From contig CAZFGW010000008.1 in assembly GCA_964518575.1 (NCBI GenBank), positions 1-64,000 of the forward strand: 64,000 bases of DNA, given 5' to 3'. The position numbers and the translations under genes are program-made. Shown piece by piece: positions 18,285 through 26,679 of the stretch. This stretch comes from MGBC163016 sp964518575. GTDB taxonomy: Bacteria > Actinomycetota > Coriobacteriia > Coriobacteriales > Eggerthellaceae. Below the pieces are notes generated by a model. That model had not been told where the DNA came from and ran no database searches. It saw only the letters and a program-made list of their open reading frames with translations. Position 1 is the stretch's first letter. Each line of letters opens with the position of its first letter.

Positions 18285-19148
18285 ATGAACGGGACGATCA
18301 CACAGCGGGAATCATCCGAGAATCCTCAGGAGATCCCGGGTTTTCCGAAATTCGGATATATCGCGCTGCAAGGTGTTTTGAACACGCGCGACCTCGGCGG
18401 CATGCCCACCACAGATGGTCGTCGCATCAAGCGTCGGCGCCTCATTCGCTCGGGCGACCTTGCGGATGCGACGGCAGCGGATATCACGCAACTCGTTTGC
18501 ATGCACGATCTGGAGTATGTTGTTGATCTGCGCACGCAAGCTGAGATCGATCGCTCGCCTGACCCCAAGCCGCTGATGGGTGGGATCGAATACGAGCATT
18601 TGCCTGTGTTGTCTGAGGCGTCCATCATCGGGTTTGACCGTGCCGATTTCGCCAACACGACGAAGGTGGCGAAGGATTTCATCGAGCGCCCCTTCGAGAC
18701 AATCCAGTTGCTCTATCCCAAAGCGCTTTTGGGGGAATTCGGCATGAAGGCGTACTCGAAGCTGCTGCATGGGCTGTTGAACAGTCCCGAGGGCGCAACG
18801 CTTTGGCATTGCACACAGGGAAAAGATCGCACGGGCATCGCTGCTATCCTCATTGAATACGCGCTTTCCGTTCCCATGAAGTACATTCGCGATGATTATC
18901 TCGCCACGAACCTTTATATCGGCGGCTGGATCGAGAAGATCAAAAAGCTGCTCAAAGGGAAGACCTCGACGCGGGGAATTTCTGCGGATATCCAGGCGTT
19001 CGGGTCGGCGCGCGAGAGTTATTTCGACGCAGCGCTCAATGCGATGAATGGGACGTTCGGGTCGATCGATACGTATTTGGACAAAGCGCTCGATTTCGGA
19101 CCCGATAAACGTGCAGCGCTCCAGGAGATGTATCTGGAGGAGCGATAG
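18285..19148 (+). CDS. Tyrosine-protein phosphatase (Y_phosphatase3 / LpsTP type)
   Basis: 287 residues, no signal peptide. The active-site loop HCTQGKDRTG (C176, R182) is the C-x5-R(T/S) signature. The N-terminal NTRDLGGMPTTDGRRIKRRR with RLIRSGDLAD and VVDLRTQAEID is characteristic of the Y_phosphatase3 family, which dephosphorylates phosphotyrosine and sometimes phosphoinositides. ATG 18285 is chosen because it follows GAAAGAGG; the frame is open upstream to 18201. The flanking genes give no substrate hint. The 18020-18200 stretch upstream holds no other gene I can support. Confidence 0.85.
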   Translation: MNGTITQRESSENPQEIPGFPKFGYIALQGVLNTRDLGGMPTTDGRRIKRRRLIRSGDLADATAADITQLVCMHDLEYVVDLRTQAEIDRSPDPKPLMGGIEYEHLPVLSEASIIGFDRADFANTTKVAKDFIERPFETIQLLYPKALLGEFGMKAYSKLLHGLLNSPEGATLWHCTQGKDRTGIAAILIEYALSVPMKYIRDDYLATNLYIGGWIEKIKKLLKGKTSTRGISADIQAFGSARESYFDAALNAMNGTFGSIDTYLDKALDFGPDKRAALQEMYLEER

Positions 19149-19192
19149 GGCTCTCCGGTTTAGCGAATCCTTTAATCGGAAAAAATCATTCA

Positions 19193-19240
19193 GGTGGACG
19201 TAGAGGCGAGATAAATCTCGTCCCTACGTCTATTCCCAAA
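19193..19240 (+). repeat. Dispersed palindromic repeat, copy 4
   Basis: GGACGTAGAGGCGAGATAAA leads through the core at 19203-19222 to CCTACGTCTATTCCC. The outer arms GGACGTAG and CTACGTC also pair, so this copy has a longer stem than the others. Confidence 0.75.
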
Positions 19241-19272
19241 CGTATCCAAGGCAGTAGGACTGCCGGTTCGTT

Positions 19273-20019
19273 CTAAAGCCCGTATCCGAGAACTTCGCCA
19301 ATATTTTCCCGAATACAAACATCGGCGGCGCTGTCTTGCGGCGTGGGATCGCGGTTAATGATGGCAAGGTGATCTCCCTGGAAAAATTGCAGCAGCCCTG
19401 CGGCGGGATAAACGGCAAGCGAGGTGCCGGCGATGATCATGAGGTCGGCTTTGCTGATGGCGCTCACCGCCTGCTCGAGAACATGCTGGTCGAGCGACTC
19501 CTCATAAAGCACGACGTCGGGCTTGATAATGCCGCCGCAGGAACAGCGCGGGATCCCGTCGGATGACGCTTCGCGCGCCGCAAGCATTTCGTCTACGGTA
19601 AAGGCATTCCCGCATAAGGTGCAGAAATTGCGGTGGACGCTTCCGTGAAGTTCGAGCACGTTCTTGCTTCCCGCCGCCTGGTGAAGCCCGTCGATATTCT
19701 GCGTGATGACTGCACGACAAATGCCCTGCTGCTCGAGCTGCGCAAGCTTCTTGTGGGCGTCGTTCGGCTTCGCGTCGAGCGCGAGCATATTGTTGCAATA
19801 GTAGTCGTAGAACATTTCGGGATGCATATCGAAAAAAGAGCGCGAAATCATCACCTCGGGCGGGTACGGGTAGGTCTTCTTTTGGTTGTAGAGCCCATCT
19901 TCGCTTCGAAAATCCGGAATGCCGCTCTCCGTCGAAACGCCCGCTCCTCCGAAAAAGACGAGCCCCTGCGCGGGGCACGTGTCGATCCAAGTGCGCAAGG
20001 TTTTGACGTCGTCGTTCAT
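19273..20019 (-). CDS. NAD-dependent protein deacylase (sirtuin)
   Basis: 248 residues, a class III deacylase consuming NAD+. The motifs GAGVSTESGIPDFRSEDGLY, TQNIDGLHQAAGS (catalytic His in LHGSVH just after) and the zinc knuckle CTLC...CSC (FCTLCGNAF and IPRCSCGG) are intact. AGTSLAVYPAAGLL near the end completes the Rossmann fold. ATG 20019 follows AAGGAGC; the longer frame to 20160 starts with an implausible extension. Divergent from mazG. Confidence 0.93.
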   Translation of the reverse strand: MNDDVKTLRTWIDTCPAQGLVFFGGAGVSTESGIPDFRSEDGLYNQKKTYPYPPEVMISRSFFDMHPEMFYDYYCNNMLALDAKPNDAHKKLAQLEQQGICRAVITQNIDGLHQAAGSKNVLELHGSVHRNFCTLCGNAFTVDEMLAAREASSDGIPRCSCGGIIKPDVVLYEESLDQHVLEQAVSAISKADLMIIAGTSLAVYPAAGLLQFFQGDHLAIINRDPTPQDSAADVCIRENIGEVLGYGL

Positions 20020-20174
20020 GGCAGCTCCTTTTCCCGCGCGTGCCGGCGGATTCGCACGCGCATCCTCAGGGTGTTCACGCCTATTATGCATGAAATTTTG
20101 GCAAATGCGCCGCTTGACTCCTTCGCCATAACCGCATTTGCTTACAATGCTATACGTCATAGGAAAGGATTGTC

Positions 20175-21044
20175 GTGGGTAAAATCGAGCCGTGTGAGCA
20201 TCCTGAATTCAATGATTTCGTTGCGACGATAGCCGCGTTGCGCGCGCCGGACGGGTGTCCTTGGGACCGTGAGCAGACGCATGCTTCGATCACGGGCAAC
20301 ATGATCGAGGAGGCGTACGAGGCGGTGGACGCCATTGAGCATGACGACGTCGCGCATCTTCGCGAAGAGCTGGGCGATGTGCTGTTGCAGGTTGTGCTGC
20401 AGAGTCAGATCGCTGCTGATAATGGCGAATTCACGATCAATGATGTTTGCCGTGAGGTGAATGAGAAGATCGTGCGCCGGCATCCCCATGTGTTTGGAGA
20501 TGTCGAAGGGGGAAGCGCAAACGACGTGCTCGCGCTTTGGGACAAGATCAAGCTGACCGAGAAGGAGGCGGCTGGCAAGGATGCATGCGAAGAGCCGCCG
20601 CATCTTTTGGATGGCGTGCCGAGTGGGCTTCCTGCCTTGACGCAGGCGCAGAAAATTTCACGTAAAGCTGCGGCGGTTGGGTTCGATTGGGAAACGCCGC
20701 GTGCGGTGTGGGATAAGGTCGCGGAAGAGATTGATGAGTTCAAAGAGGCATATGCGCGTGCACCGAAAGATGATGCTGGCAAGATTCTGCACACGTCTTC
20801 AGAAGCGAGCGATGTTGAGACCGAGTTCGGCGATGTGCTGTTTTCGCTTGTGAATGTGGCGCGAAAGACGGGGATCGATGCCGAGCGTGCGCTTCGGGCG
20901 ACGTGTCGGAAATTCCGCGAGCGATGGGGCTTGATGGAGGACTTTGCATACGACGAGGCGCGAGCGCTCGAGGATATGGATATGGATGAGTTGGAGAGTC
21001 TGTGGCAGCGGGCGAAGGAGGATGCGCGGTCAAATGAAGTCTGA
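20175..21044 (+). CDS. mazG: Nucleoside triphosphate pyrophosphohydrolase MazG
   Basis: 289 residues with two MazG domains, hydrolysing (d)NTPs to NMP and PPi as house-cleaning. The first domain shows LRAPDGCPWDREQTHAS, IEEAYEAVDAIE and LREELGDVLLQVVL with the Glu/Asp metal ligands; the second has VGFDWE, EEIDEFKEAY and EFGDVLFSLVNVAR. The start is GTG 20175. It overlaps guaA by 11 bases, so the two are probably co-translated. Confidence 0.93.
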   Translation: MGKIEPCEHPEFNDFVATIAALRAPDGCPWDREQTHASITGNMIEEAYEAVDAIEHDDVAHLREELGDVLLQVVLQSQIAADNGEFTINDVCREVNEKIVRRHPHVFGDVEGGSANDVLALWDKIKLTEKEAAGKDACEEPPHLLDGVPSGLPALTQAQKISRKAAAVGFDWETPRAVWDKVAEEIDEFKEAYARAPKDDAGKILHTSSEASDVETEFGDVLFSLVNVARKTGIDAERALRATCRKFRERWGLMEDFAYDEARALEDMDMDELESLWQRAKEDARSNEV

Positions 21045-22761
21045 GCAAATGGTTCTGGTACTTGATTTCGGGGCGCAGTACGGGCAGCTGATTGCGCGAC
21101 GCGTGCGCGATTTGGGTGTGTACTCGGAGATCGTTCCGTGCGATATGACGGCTGATGAGATCTCGGCGCTCAAGCCCGCGGCGATCATTTTGTCAGGCGG
21201 ACCTGCCAGCGTGTATGCGGAAGATGCACCTTCGGTCGACCCCGGCGTGTTTGAGTTGGGCGTTCCCGTGCTCGGTTTTTGCTATGGGCAGCAGATCATG
21301 GCTGTGACCTTGGGCGGTGCTGTTGGGCATACCGAGGTGGGCGAGTATGGACCGGCTGCGCTCACCCGCCTGGACGGAGCATGCCGCGTGACAGAGGACG
21401 AGGCAGGGCGCGTGTCAGAGGCCGCGACAGGGCGGACGACAAAGGGCGGGAATACTGTCGCCTTTTCTGCTGAGCCGTCTCGCCTTTTCGGGGATACGCC
21501 CTGTGAGCAGACGGTATGGATGAGCCATCGGGATGCGGTGTGCGCGGTGCCTGAGGGGTTCGTTGTAACCTCGCGTACCGATGTGTGCCCGGTCTCTTCT
21601 ATGGAGTGCGCGTCGAGGAAATTGTATGCGACGCAGTTTCATCCTGAGGTTCGCCACACGCCGTATGGCGACCAAATGTTGTCTAATTTTCTGTTCGATA
21701 TCTGTGGATTGACGGCGAATTGGTCGATGGATTTGCTCATTGATGATGCCGTTGCGTCCATTCGCGAACGCGTTGGCGAAGACCGCGTGATCCTAGGGCT
21801 TTCTGGCGGCGTTGATTCGAGCGTCGTTGCGGCACTTTGCGCTGCGGCAGTGGGGTCGCAGCTCACCTGTGTGTTTGTGAACCACGGACTGTTGCGCAAA
21901 GGGGAGCCCGAGGAAGTCGAGGCGGTGTTCACGGAGCAATTCGACGTTGATTTCGTTCATGTGCATGCTGAGGAGCGGTATGCGACGTTGCTTGCGGGCG
22001 TGACCGATCCTGAGCAGAAGCGGCGGATTATCGGAACGCAGTTCTGGAAAGAATTCTTCGCCGTGGCGGAGGACTTGGCATGCGACGGTCGTCCTGTAAA
22101 GTATTTGGCGCAGGGGACTATTTATCCCGATATCATTGAGAGCGGTGCGCGCAAGACGGGCGGCAAGGCGTCGACGATCAAGAGCCATCATAACCTGATT
22201 CCTTTTCCCGACGGGGTGAGCTTCGAGCTAATCGAGCCGCTCGATCATTTTTTCAAGGACGAGGTGCGTGCGCTGGGTGCGGCGCTCGGACTGCCGGATT
22301 CTATGGTGAACCGGCAGCCGTTTCCAGGACCAGGGCTTGCGATACGTATCATCGGCGAGGTGACATCCGAGAAGTTGGCGCTGCTCAAGGAAGCGGACGC
22401 GATCGTGCGTGAGGAGCTCGATGCGTACAATGAGCAGCTGTTTGCGGCGACAGGTGTGCGCGGGGCTGAGCTTGCGTGCAGTGAGCCTGGCGGTCCTGAA
22501 GTAGAGCGTCCGGTATGGCAGTACTTTGCGGTGCTTCCCGATGTGCGATCCGTCGGCGTGATGGGCGATGAGCGCACGTATGGATACCCCATCGTGTTGC
22601 GCGCGGTCGAGTCGAGCGATGCAATGACGGCGGATTGGGCGAAGCTACCTTATGAGTTACTTGCGCGGGTGTCCTCGCGCATTGTGGCAGAGGTTCCTGG
22701 CGTGAACCGTGTCGTGTACGACATCACGAGCAAGCCACCCGCGACGATTGAGTGGGAATGA
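21034..22761 (+). CDS. guaA: GMP synthase (glutamine-hydrolysing)
   Basis: 575 residues, converting XMP, ATP and glutamine to GMP. The glutamine amidotransferase domain has C83 in GFCYGQQ and the HPE triad end (TQFHPEV). The ATP pyrophosphatase P-loop is LSGGVDSSV. The C-terminal dimerisation domain ends with KPPATIEWE, the usual finish, so the gene is intact even though the AT-rich island begins at its stop. ATG 21034 lies inside mazG; ATG 21049 is an alternative. A 25-residue Glu/Arg/Gly-rich insertion (about 112-136) occurs in the amidotransferase domain. Confidence 0.96.
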   Translation: MKSEQMVLVLDFGAQYGQLIARRVRDLGVYSEIVPCDMTADEISALKPAAIILSGGPASVYAEDAPSVDPGVFELGVPVLGFCYGQQIMAVTLGGAVGHTEVGEYGPAALTRLDGACRVTEDEAGRVSEAATGRTTKGGNTVAFSAEPSRLFGDTPCEQTVWMSHRDAVCAVPEGFVVTSRTDVCPVSSMECASRKLYATQFHPEVRHTPYGDQMLSNFLFDICGLTANWSMDLLIDDAVASIRERVGEDRVILGLSGGVDSSVVAALCAAAVGSQLTCVFVNHGLLRKGEPEEVEAVFTEQFDVDFVHVHAEERYATLLAGVTDPEQKRRIIGTQFWKEFFAVAEDLACDGRPVKYLAQGTIYPDIIESGARKTGGKASTIKSHHNLIPFPDGVSFELIEPLDHFFKDEVRALGAALGLPDSMVNRQPFPGPGLAIRIIGEVTSEKLALLKEADAIVREELDAYNEQLFAATGVRGAELACSEPGGPEVERPVWQYFAVLPDVRSVGVMGDERTYGYPIVLRAVESSDAMTADWAKLPYELLARVSSRIVAEVPGVNRVVYDITSKPPATIEWE

Positions 22762-23243
22762 TCATGAACGCTTCTTCTATGCCTCGAACCGAAGCGCAGC
22801 TACTAAAGGACCTAAGAACGACTGATGATCCTACTGAGCTTCTCGACAAGTTGTTTGATTCAATCGGTTATAAAGACGATATGAAATTAAGACGGTTTTT
22901 ACGAAACCTCTCGGATCTTGGCTATATCAACATTCCAATGTGGGCAGATAATAAACCTTATTTCGTGGAATTACTAGATCCAGATATCTCCCCCAGACAG
23001 CATCCATCAACTATCAACATTAATGATAATCACAGCATTGTTATTGGGGATGGTGCAAGAGTCTCTCGTTCTTCCATTCGGGTCAATCAAGAGGCTAAAA
23101 GCATTCAAAACAAAACAGGACAACAATCATTTTTCGAGAAACACCCTGCTATTTGTTCGCTTGTAATTTCTTTCATCGTTGGATTTATGCTCCTCTTCTC
23201 TTTTTGGAAAGATATTGTAAATACTATCGAAGGGTTGTTGTGA
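22758..23243 (+). CDS. Small C-terminally membrane-anchored protein, possible defence partner
   Basis: 161 residues starting at an ATG that overlaps the guaA stop (ATGA), or at ATG 22764. The N-terminal helical part (LLKDLRTTDDPTELLDKLFD, then LRRFLRNLSDLGYINIPMWA) is followed by ININDNHSIVIGDGARVSRS and one membrane helix near the end (ICSLVISFIVGFMLLFSFW). The NDNHSIVIG stretch resembles YDDHSITVGERANIKDS at the end of the next protein, which is AbiTii-like, so the two probably work together. Base composition drops sharply towards AT from here. The function is unknown. Confidence 0.6.
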   Translation: MIMNASSMPRTEAQLLKDLRTTDDPTELLDKLFDSIGYKDDMKLRRFLRNLSDLGYINIPMWADNKPYFVELLDPDISPRQHPSTININDNHSIVIGDGARVSRSSIRVNQEAKSIQNKTGQQSFFEKHPAICSLVISFIVGFMLLFSFWKDIVNTIEGLL

Positions 23244-23944
23244 TGGCGAAGAGCAAAATAATAAAGGAACTAGCTAATGGGCAGTCATCTTTGAAAACAG
23301 CTTTAAAACGAGCCAAAGTTCTAATGAATAGCCTTAATGATAAAAGGGCTTTGGCGTGGGTTAATAGTGAACTTGTTGGGTACAACCCATCTGATAGGTT
23401 GCCAGATTATAGATTAAAACGCGGAGTATTAACGGGTTCCTATTTTAAAGGATCTATGTCGGCTCATATGAAATGGACTGGCGTTTCAATACCTCTAGGG
23501 AATATGCCCGAAGATATCCAAAACCAGCTTTTGACAATTCAGTTTCTAGAGAGCGTTGAGGCTCTTCAGCTGATGCTGAACACAGCAAATCAAGAAGGAT
23601 CTTCGCTGGGTAAGCAGATTCCTGCAGATTTTTTTCCATATATCGCGCGGTACAATAATGATCCTTATATGATGATTACAGCCGCCCAAGTTAAATTGAA
23701 TTCGAGTAGCATTCAGCAAATTCTTGATTGTGTAGAGAATAAATTACTAGATACTCTTTTAATTCTCGAAGATGCATTTGGTGATTTGGATGATTTAGAC
23801 ATTGCACTCGATAGCGAAGACGCGCAAGTCCGAAGTGAGATTGTTGAGCAGATAGTGTTTAATATCTATGACGATCACAGTATTACGGTTGGCGAAAGGG
23901 CGAACATAAAGGATTCGCTTCTCCAGCAAATGTCCGATTGCTAA
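23243..23944 (+). CDS. AbiTii-domain protein (abortive-infection-like)
   Basis: 233 residues, overlapping the previous stop as TGATG. The first 90 residues (SKIIKELANGQSSLKTALKR, then LMNSLNDKRALAWVNSELVG and YRLKRGVLTGSYF) match the AbiTii domain that I recall from abortive-infection-like proteins. The end carries the DDHSITVG element shared with the preceding protein. No membrane segment. The ATG is set by the overlap and an AGGG site. Role in phage defence is inferred from the domain name and island context; nothing here shows the mechanism. Confidence 0.7.
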   Translation: MAKSKIIKELANGQSSLKTALKRAKVLMNSLNDKRALAWVNSELVGYNPSDRLPDYRLKRGVLTGSYFKGSMSAHMKWTGVSIPLGNMPEDIQNQLLTIQFLESVEALQLMLNTANQEGSSLGKQIPADFFPYIARYNNDPYMMITAAQVKLNSSSIQQILDCVENKLLDTLLILEDAFGDLDDLDIALDSEDAQVRSEIVEQIVFNIYDDHSITVGERANIKDSLLQQMSDC

Positions 23945-24307
23945 TAATATTGTTGATGCCAAGCATAATTGGTGTCCGAACAATTAGATTAAAATCATCA
24001 TTTTCGGTCAAGTTAAAACGACCATCGCGCCGTCATCGGTTCTACGCTGGTATACGCCAATACGCCAGTGGAAGAAGGATCATGAATGGTCGAGAATAGT
24101 GAGTAATTGTGAAGGTTGATTTAGCCAATCAAATATTATATGCAGAAATGCAGTGAAATATGAAAGCGAGAAATGCAGCGATGGACAATCTGATATGTGT
24201 CATATTGAGTCAAAGAGCTGACCCATCACTTTGTTGAAGATTATGACCAAATTAAAATAATAGGACTTCTTCTAATATATTTGTCGGCAAATAATATATT
24301 CGGCATA
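23945..24307. other. AT-rich intergenic region without a visible gene
   Basis: The 363 bases between the convergent AbiTii-like and DUF4238 genes hold only a weak stem (CTGG...CCAG near 24045-24070) and no convincing terminator, promoter or coding frame. Confidence 0.5.
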
Positions 24308-25516
24308 TCATTCTCTAATTAATGCTTTTCCAGGGTTGATAAAGTAACCTTTTGGACCATTGTAAGGATTAGCTGCCATAAATCCCTCGGGTGTATATGT
24401 TCCGATTCTTTCAGAAATGAATGGCTGCCCATCGTTGTTAGGGAAGCTCTGACTTTCGAATCGAATATCGGTAAGTGCTTTAGCTGAATCGCGAAGTGGT
24501 CCCGCTGCGTTACAAGGAAATCTTATAACTGGCGCAGTGGGCGCAACCAGCATACAAGGGACAAGATACTTGCTTTTTATTTGAACGAAATGACTGCAGT
24601 ATAGAATAGGATTGCTACTATTCGTTGTTTTACAGACATCTAGTAAAACGCCAGAGAAAGAGTGTTTCTTGTGCTTGCATAAGCCTTTGATTTCACATTC
24701 TGGATATTCTGGTGGCATCACGATTGTTTCGTATGTATGTCTAACAATCAGTCCGTTTAGGGCACGGACATCTTTAGACGATTTTATCGGTTGGATTATC
24801 GGGTAGTCGTTATATCTGAATTTGTATATATCGGGATCGTAGAGAAGAACAGCTAGCTTTGGGGATAAAGGGCAATAAATCTGCAGACCACAATTACCCA
24901 ACCCAGAGTTTCCGGGATAACCAATTTGCTCAAAAAAAGGATTGAACGGCACAATGGGAGCATCAGAGGTGATGAAACTCCGGGAAGTCTTGTTTTGGAG
25001 GAATATAGGTACTAGATCAAGAAAAAGCGGAAGCATGGATACTCCGTTACTCAAAGCGGTGTTTGCTTCAAAGTAGGGGTCGAGCAACGGATTGAAATCA
25101 TCTATTTCTGCTGGGTTTATTTCAGGAAATCGGTCTTGCATATCGCGAATGAAAGCTTCTGATTGGAAGGATATTGCGCTTATCTGTTGACGAGTTCGCA
25201 TGAGTGTAAAGCAAATGAAGCTGTAAAGATTCAAAAGATCTGATTCATCTATCTTGCTATTTTCGTCATTGGTAAAATCGCTGCTAAAGTCTGCAATTAT
25301 TCTTCCAAGCGAAGCATTCCACTTTGACTCAAGATGCGAGATAACTTGTTCTTTCGAATCGTCATTGTCGTATAAATCAGGCTTGTACAGAATGCTCTTT
25401 ATCGGAACCCTTGAACGATAAAGTCTCTTCTGAAATAGGAAAATCGCTACGGTTTTATTGTCGTCTGAAAAGAAACGAAGATAGAACTGAGGAATGTAGT
25501 GCTGTCGTTTTCCCAT
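24308..25516 (-). CDS. DUF4238-domain protein
   Basis: 402 residues. The start GKRQHYIPQFYLRFFSDD is the hallmark of DUF4238 (usually xxHYVPQFYLRxF). The middle carries conserved-looking SRSFITSDAPIVPFNPFF and IYCPLSPKLAVLLYDPD, also typical of the family. No signal peptide or membrane helix is visible. The biochemical function is unknown; members are frequent in accessory islands. The ATG lacks an obvious ribosome site, so expression may be low. Base composition is AT-rich like its neighbours. Confidence 0.75.
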   Translation of the reverse strand: MGKRQHYIPQFYLRFFSDDNKTVAIFLFQKRLYRSRVPIKSILYKPDLYDNDDSKEQVISHLESKWNASLGRIIADFSSDFTNDENSKIDESDLLNLYSFICFTLMRTRQQISAISFQSEAFIRDMQDRFPEINPAEIDDFNPLLDPYFEANTALSNGVSMLPLFLDLVPIFLQNKTSRSFITSDAPIVPFNPFFEQIGYPGNSGLGNCGLQIYCPLSPKLAVLLYDPDIYKFRYNDYPIIQPIKSSKDVRALNGLIVRHTYETIVMPPEYPECEIKGLCKHKKHSFSGVLLDVCKTTNSSNPILYCSHFVQIKSKYLVPCMLVAPTAPVIRFPCNAAGPLRDSAKALTDIRFESQSFPNNDGQPFISERIGTYTPEGFMAANPYNGPKGYFINPGKALIRE

Positions 25517-25539
25517 TTGTTATAAACAGACAACGTCAA

Positions 25540-25836
25540 TTAGACAGTTGCGACGTCCAGCTTCAGACCGAAAGCCTTCACGACCTTTTGCACCGTATCA
25601 AATGACGGATTTCCTGTTGGTGAAAGCGCCTTATAAAGACCGTCGCGAGTAATGCCTGTTTCTTTCGCAAGTTGAGTCATTCCCTTTGCACGAGCGATAT
25701 CTCCAAGAGCGGCAGCAATAACAGATGTATCGCCATCCTCTAGAGCCGCATTCAGGTATGCGGCGATATCGGCTTCCGTCTCAAGGTACTCGGATGCATC
25801 CCATTTCGTTGCTTTCTTCATCTTCGTTCCCATCAT
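25540..25836 (-). CDS. Antitoxin of a type II toxin-antitoxin pair (HTH addiction-module antidote)
   Basis: 98 residues (MMGTKMKK...). After an N-terminal toxin-binding stretch (LETEADIAAYLNAALEDGD) it has a helix-turn-helix of the addiction-module antidote type: MTQLAKETGITRDGLYKAL followed by NPSFDTVQKVVKAFGLKL. It overlaps the toxin gene by 4 bases (ATGA) and is translated second, the reversed HigBA-like order. It should neutralise the toxin and repress the promoter at 26138-26164. Confidence 0.88.
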   Translation of the reverse strand: MMGTKMKKATKWDASEYLETEADIAAYLNAALEDGDTSVIAAALGDIARAKGMTQLAKETGITRDGLYKALSPTGNPSFDTVQKVVKAFGLKLDVATV

Positions 25837-26129
25837 TCATATTCCTGATTCAGCTTCTTAGCTCGCGTAATGTCTCTCTGTTGCGAGGACTTATCCCCAC
25901 CAATGAGAAGTAAAACGAGCTCGTTTCCTCTCAGTGCATAGTAGAGCCGATAACCCGGACCATAATCGATGCGCATCTCGAACACTCCATCGCCGATCGG
26001 TTTCGCGTCTCCGAAGTTCTCTGTAAGCGATAGACGTTGAATTCTCACGAGAATCCGAGCCAGTGCAGCGGCGTCCTTGAGCCGCTTGAGCCATTTCGCG
26101 AATTCATCTGTCTGAACAACTTCAATCAT
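25833..26129 (-). CDS. RelE/ParE-superfamily toxin (HigB/Gp49-like)
   Basis: 98 residues with the compact RelE/HigB fold: FAKWLKRLKDAAALARILVR, GDAKPIGDGVFEMRIDYGPG and YRLYYALRGNELVLLLIGGD. These match the phage Gp49-like (COG3657) subgroup, mRNA-cleaving on the ribosome when active. Toxin first, antitoxin second, overlapping by 4 bases. A promoter with a palindromic operator is visible just upstream. Confidence 0.88.
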   Translation of the reverse strand: MIEVVQTDEFAKWLKRLKDAAALARILVRIQRLSLTENFGDAKPIGDGVFEMRIDYGPGYRLYYALRGNELVLLLIGGDKSSQQRDITRAKKLNQEYE

Positions 26130-26137
26130 GAATAGAT

Positions 26138-26164
26138 TGTATACTATGGTCTACAGCATGTCAA
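26138..26164 (-). promoter_or_regulatory. Promoter and operator of the toxin-antitoxin operon
   Basis: On the minus strand, -35 TTGACA (26164-26159), a 17-base spacer and -10 TACAAT. The plus-strand sequence TGTATACTATGGTCTACA (26138-26155) is a 7-4-7 inverted repeat with one mismatch covering the spacer end and the -10 box, a good autorepression site for the HTH antitoxin. Confidence 0.75.
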
Positions 26165-26168
26165 TTTT

Positions 26169-26219
26169 TGGGAAAAATTCCCAGGTCAAAGCCACTGGCT
26201 CAAATTGAGCCTGTGGCTT
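26169..26219. other. Two adjacent hairpins in a divergent intergenic region
   Basis: TGGGAA-AAA-TTCCCA (26169-26183) is followed by a 31-base near-perfect hairpin AAGCCAC-t-GGCTCAAATTGAGCC-t-GTGGCTT (26189-26219). Both stand upstream of divergent genes, so a terminator role is not obvious; they may be remnants of a lost gene end or protein-binding sites. Confidence 0.55.
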
Positions 26220-26272
26220 GCTTTCTCAGAACATCTTAATCAGACCTTGATTATCTCCCCATGATGTATGCG

Positions 26273-26302
26273 TGAACTCACTTTGAACTCAATATGAACT
26301 CA
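26273..26302 (+). repeat. Three TGAACTCA direct repeats, 11-bp period
   Basis: TGAACTCA occurs at 26273, 26284 and 26295, exactly one helical turn apart. Such phased repeats bind regulators or initiators; the ligand is unknown. The rest of the 26220-26630 stretch shows no gene. Confidence 0.7.
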
Positions 26303-26530
26303 GTGTTTTGCGTTTCCGCAGGTCTAGAAACTATTCCACTATGCGAAAAATATTCCTGAACTATTCTAGTGGGAATGATAGATGCACTATATGCGCTAGA
26401 GACTACCTGTTCAGTGTCTTGTAATTCAAGGCTCTTTTCATATTTCTGATGTAAAGATGATGCATCAGAGGGTCTCAGGGTGAGGAGATGCGGACTTAAA
26501 GCTAGAAAAAGGATAGAACCCGCCTTCCCT

Positions 26531-26540
26531 CCCCCCCCCC
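26531..26540 (+). repeat. Homopolymeric C10 tract
   Basis: Ten consecutive C residues (after CCCT) in otherwise AT-rich DNA, 140 bases upstream of the ATPase start. Long G/C tracts of this kind are prone to slipped-strand length change. Confidence 0.7.
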
Positions 26541-26632
26541 TAACTCTACAAAGTTGCTGTCCTCACACGGATCCAGGGCGTACTGTTCCAGGTGTCGCGA
26601 TCCCACATGACCTCGCAAAATATGCTATTATT

Positions 26633-26650
26633 ACTGAAATATAATTCAGT
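26633..26650 (+). promoter_or_regulatory. Palindromic operator candidate before the ATPase gene
   Basis: ACTGAA-ATATAA-TTCAGT is a perfect 6-6-6 inverted repeat, followed by a further half-site TTCAGT at 26660-26665, all within 50 bases of the start codon. Confidence 0.5.
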
Positions 26651-26679
26651 GAAAAAATTTTCAGTTAAAAGGAGAAGCT

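Noticed and set aside
26273..26302. TGAACTCA repeats as a CRISPR array
   Set aside because: Units are 8 bases with 3-base gaps; no 25-40-base repeats or spacers and no cas genes.
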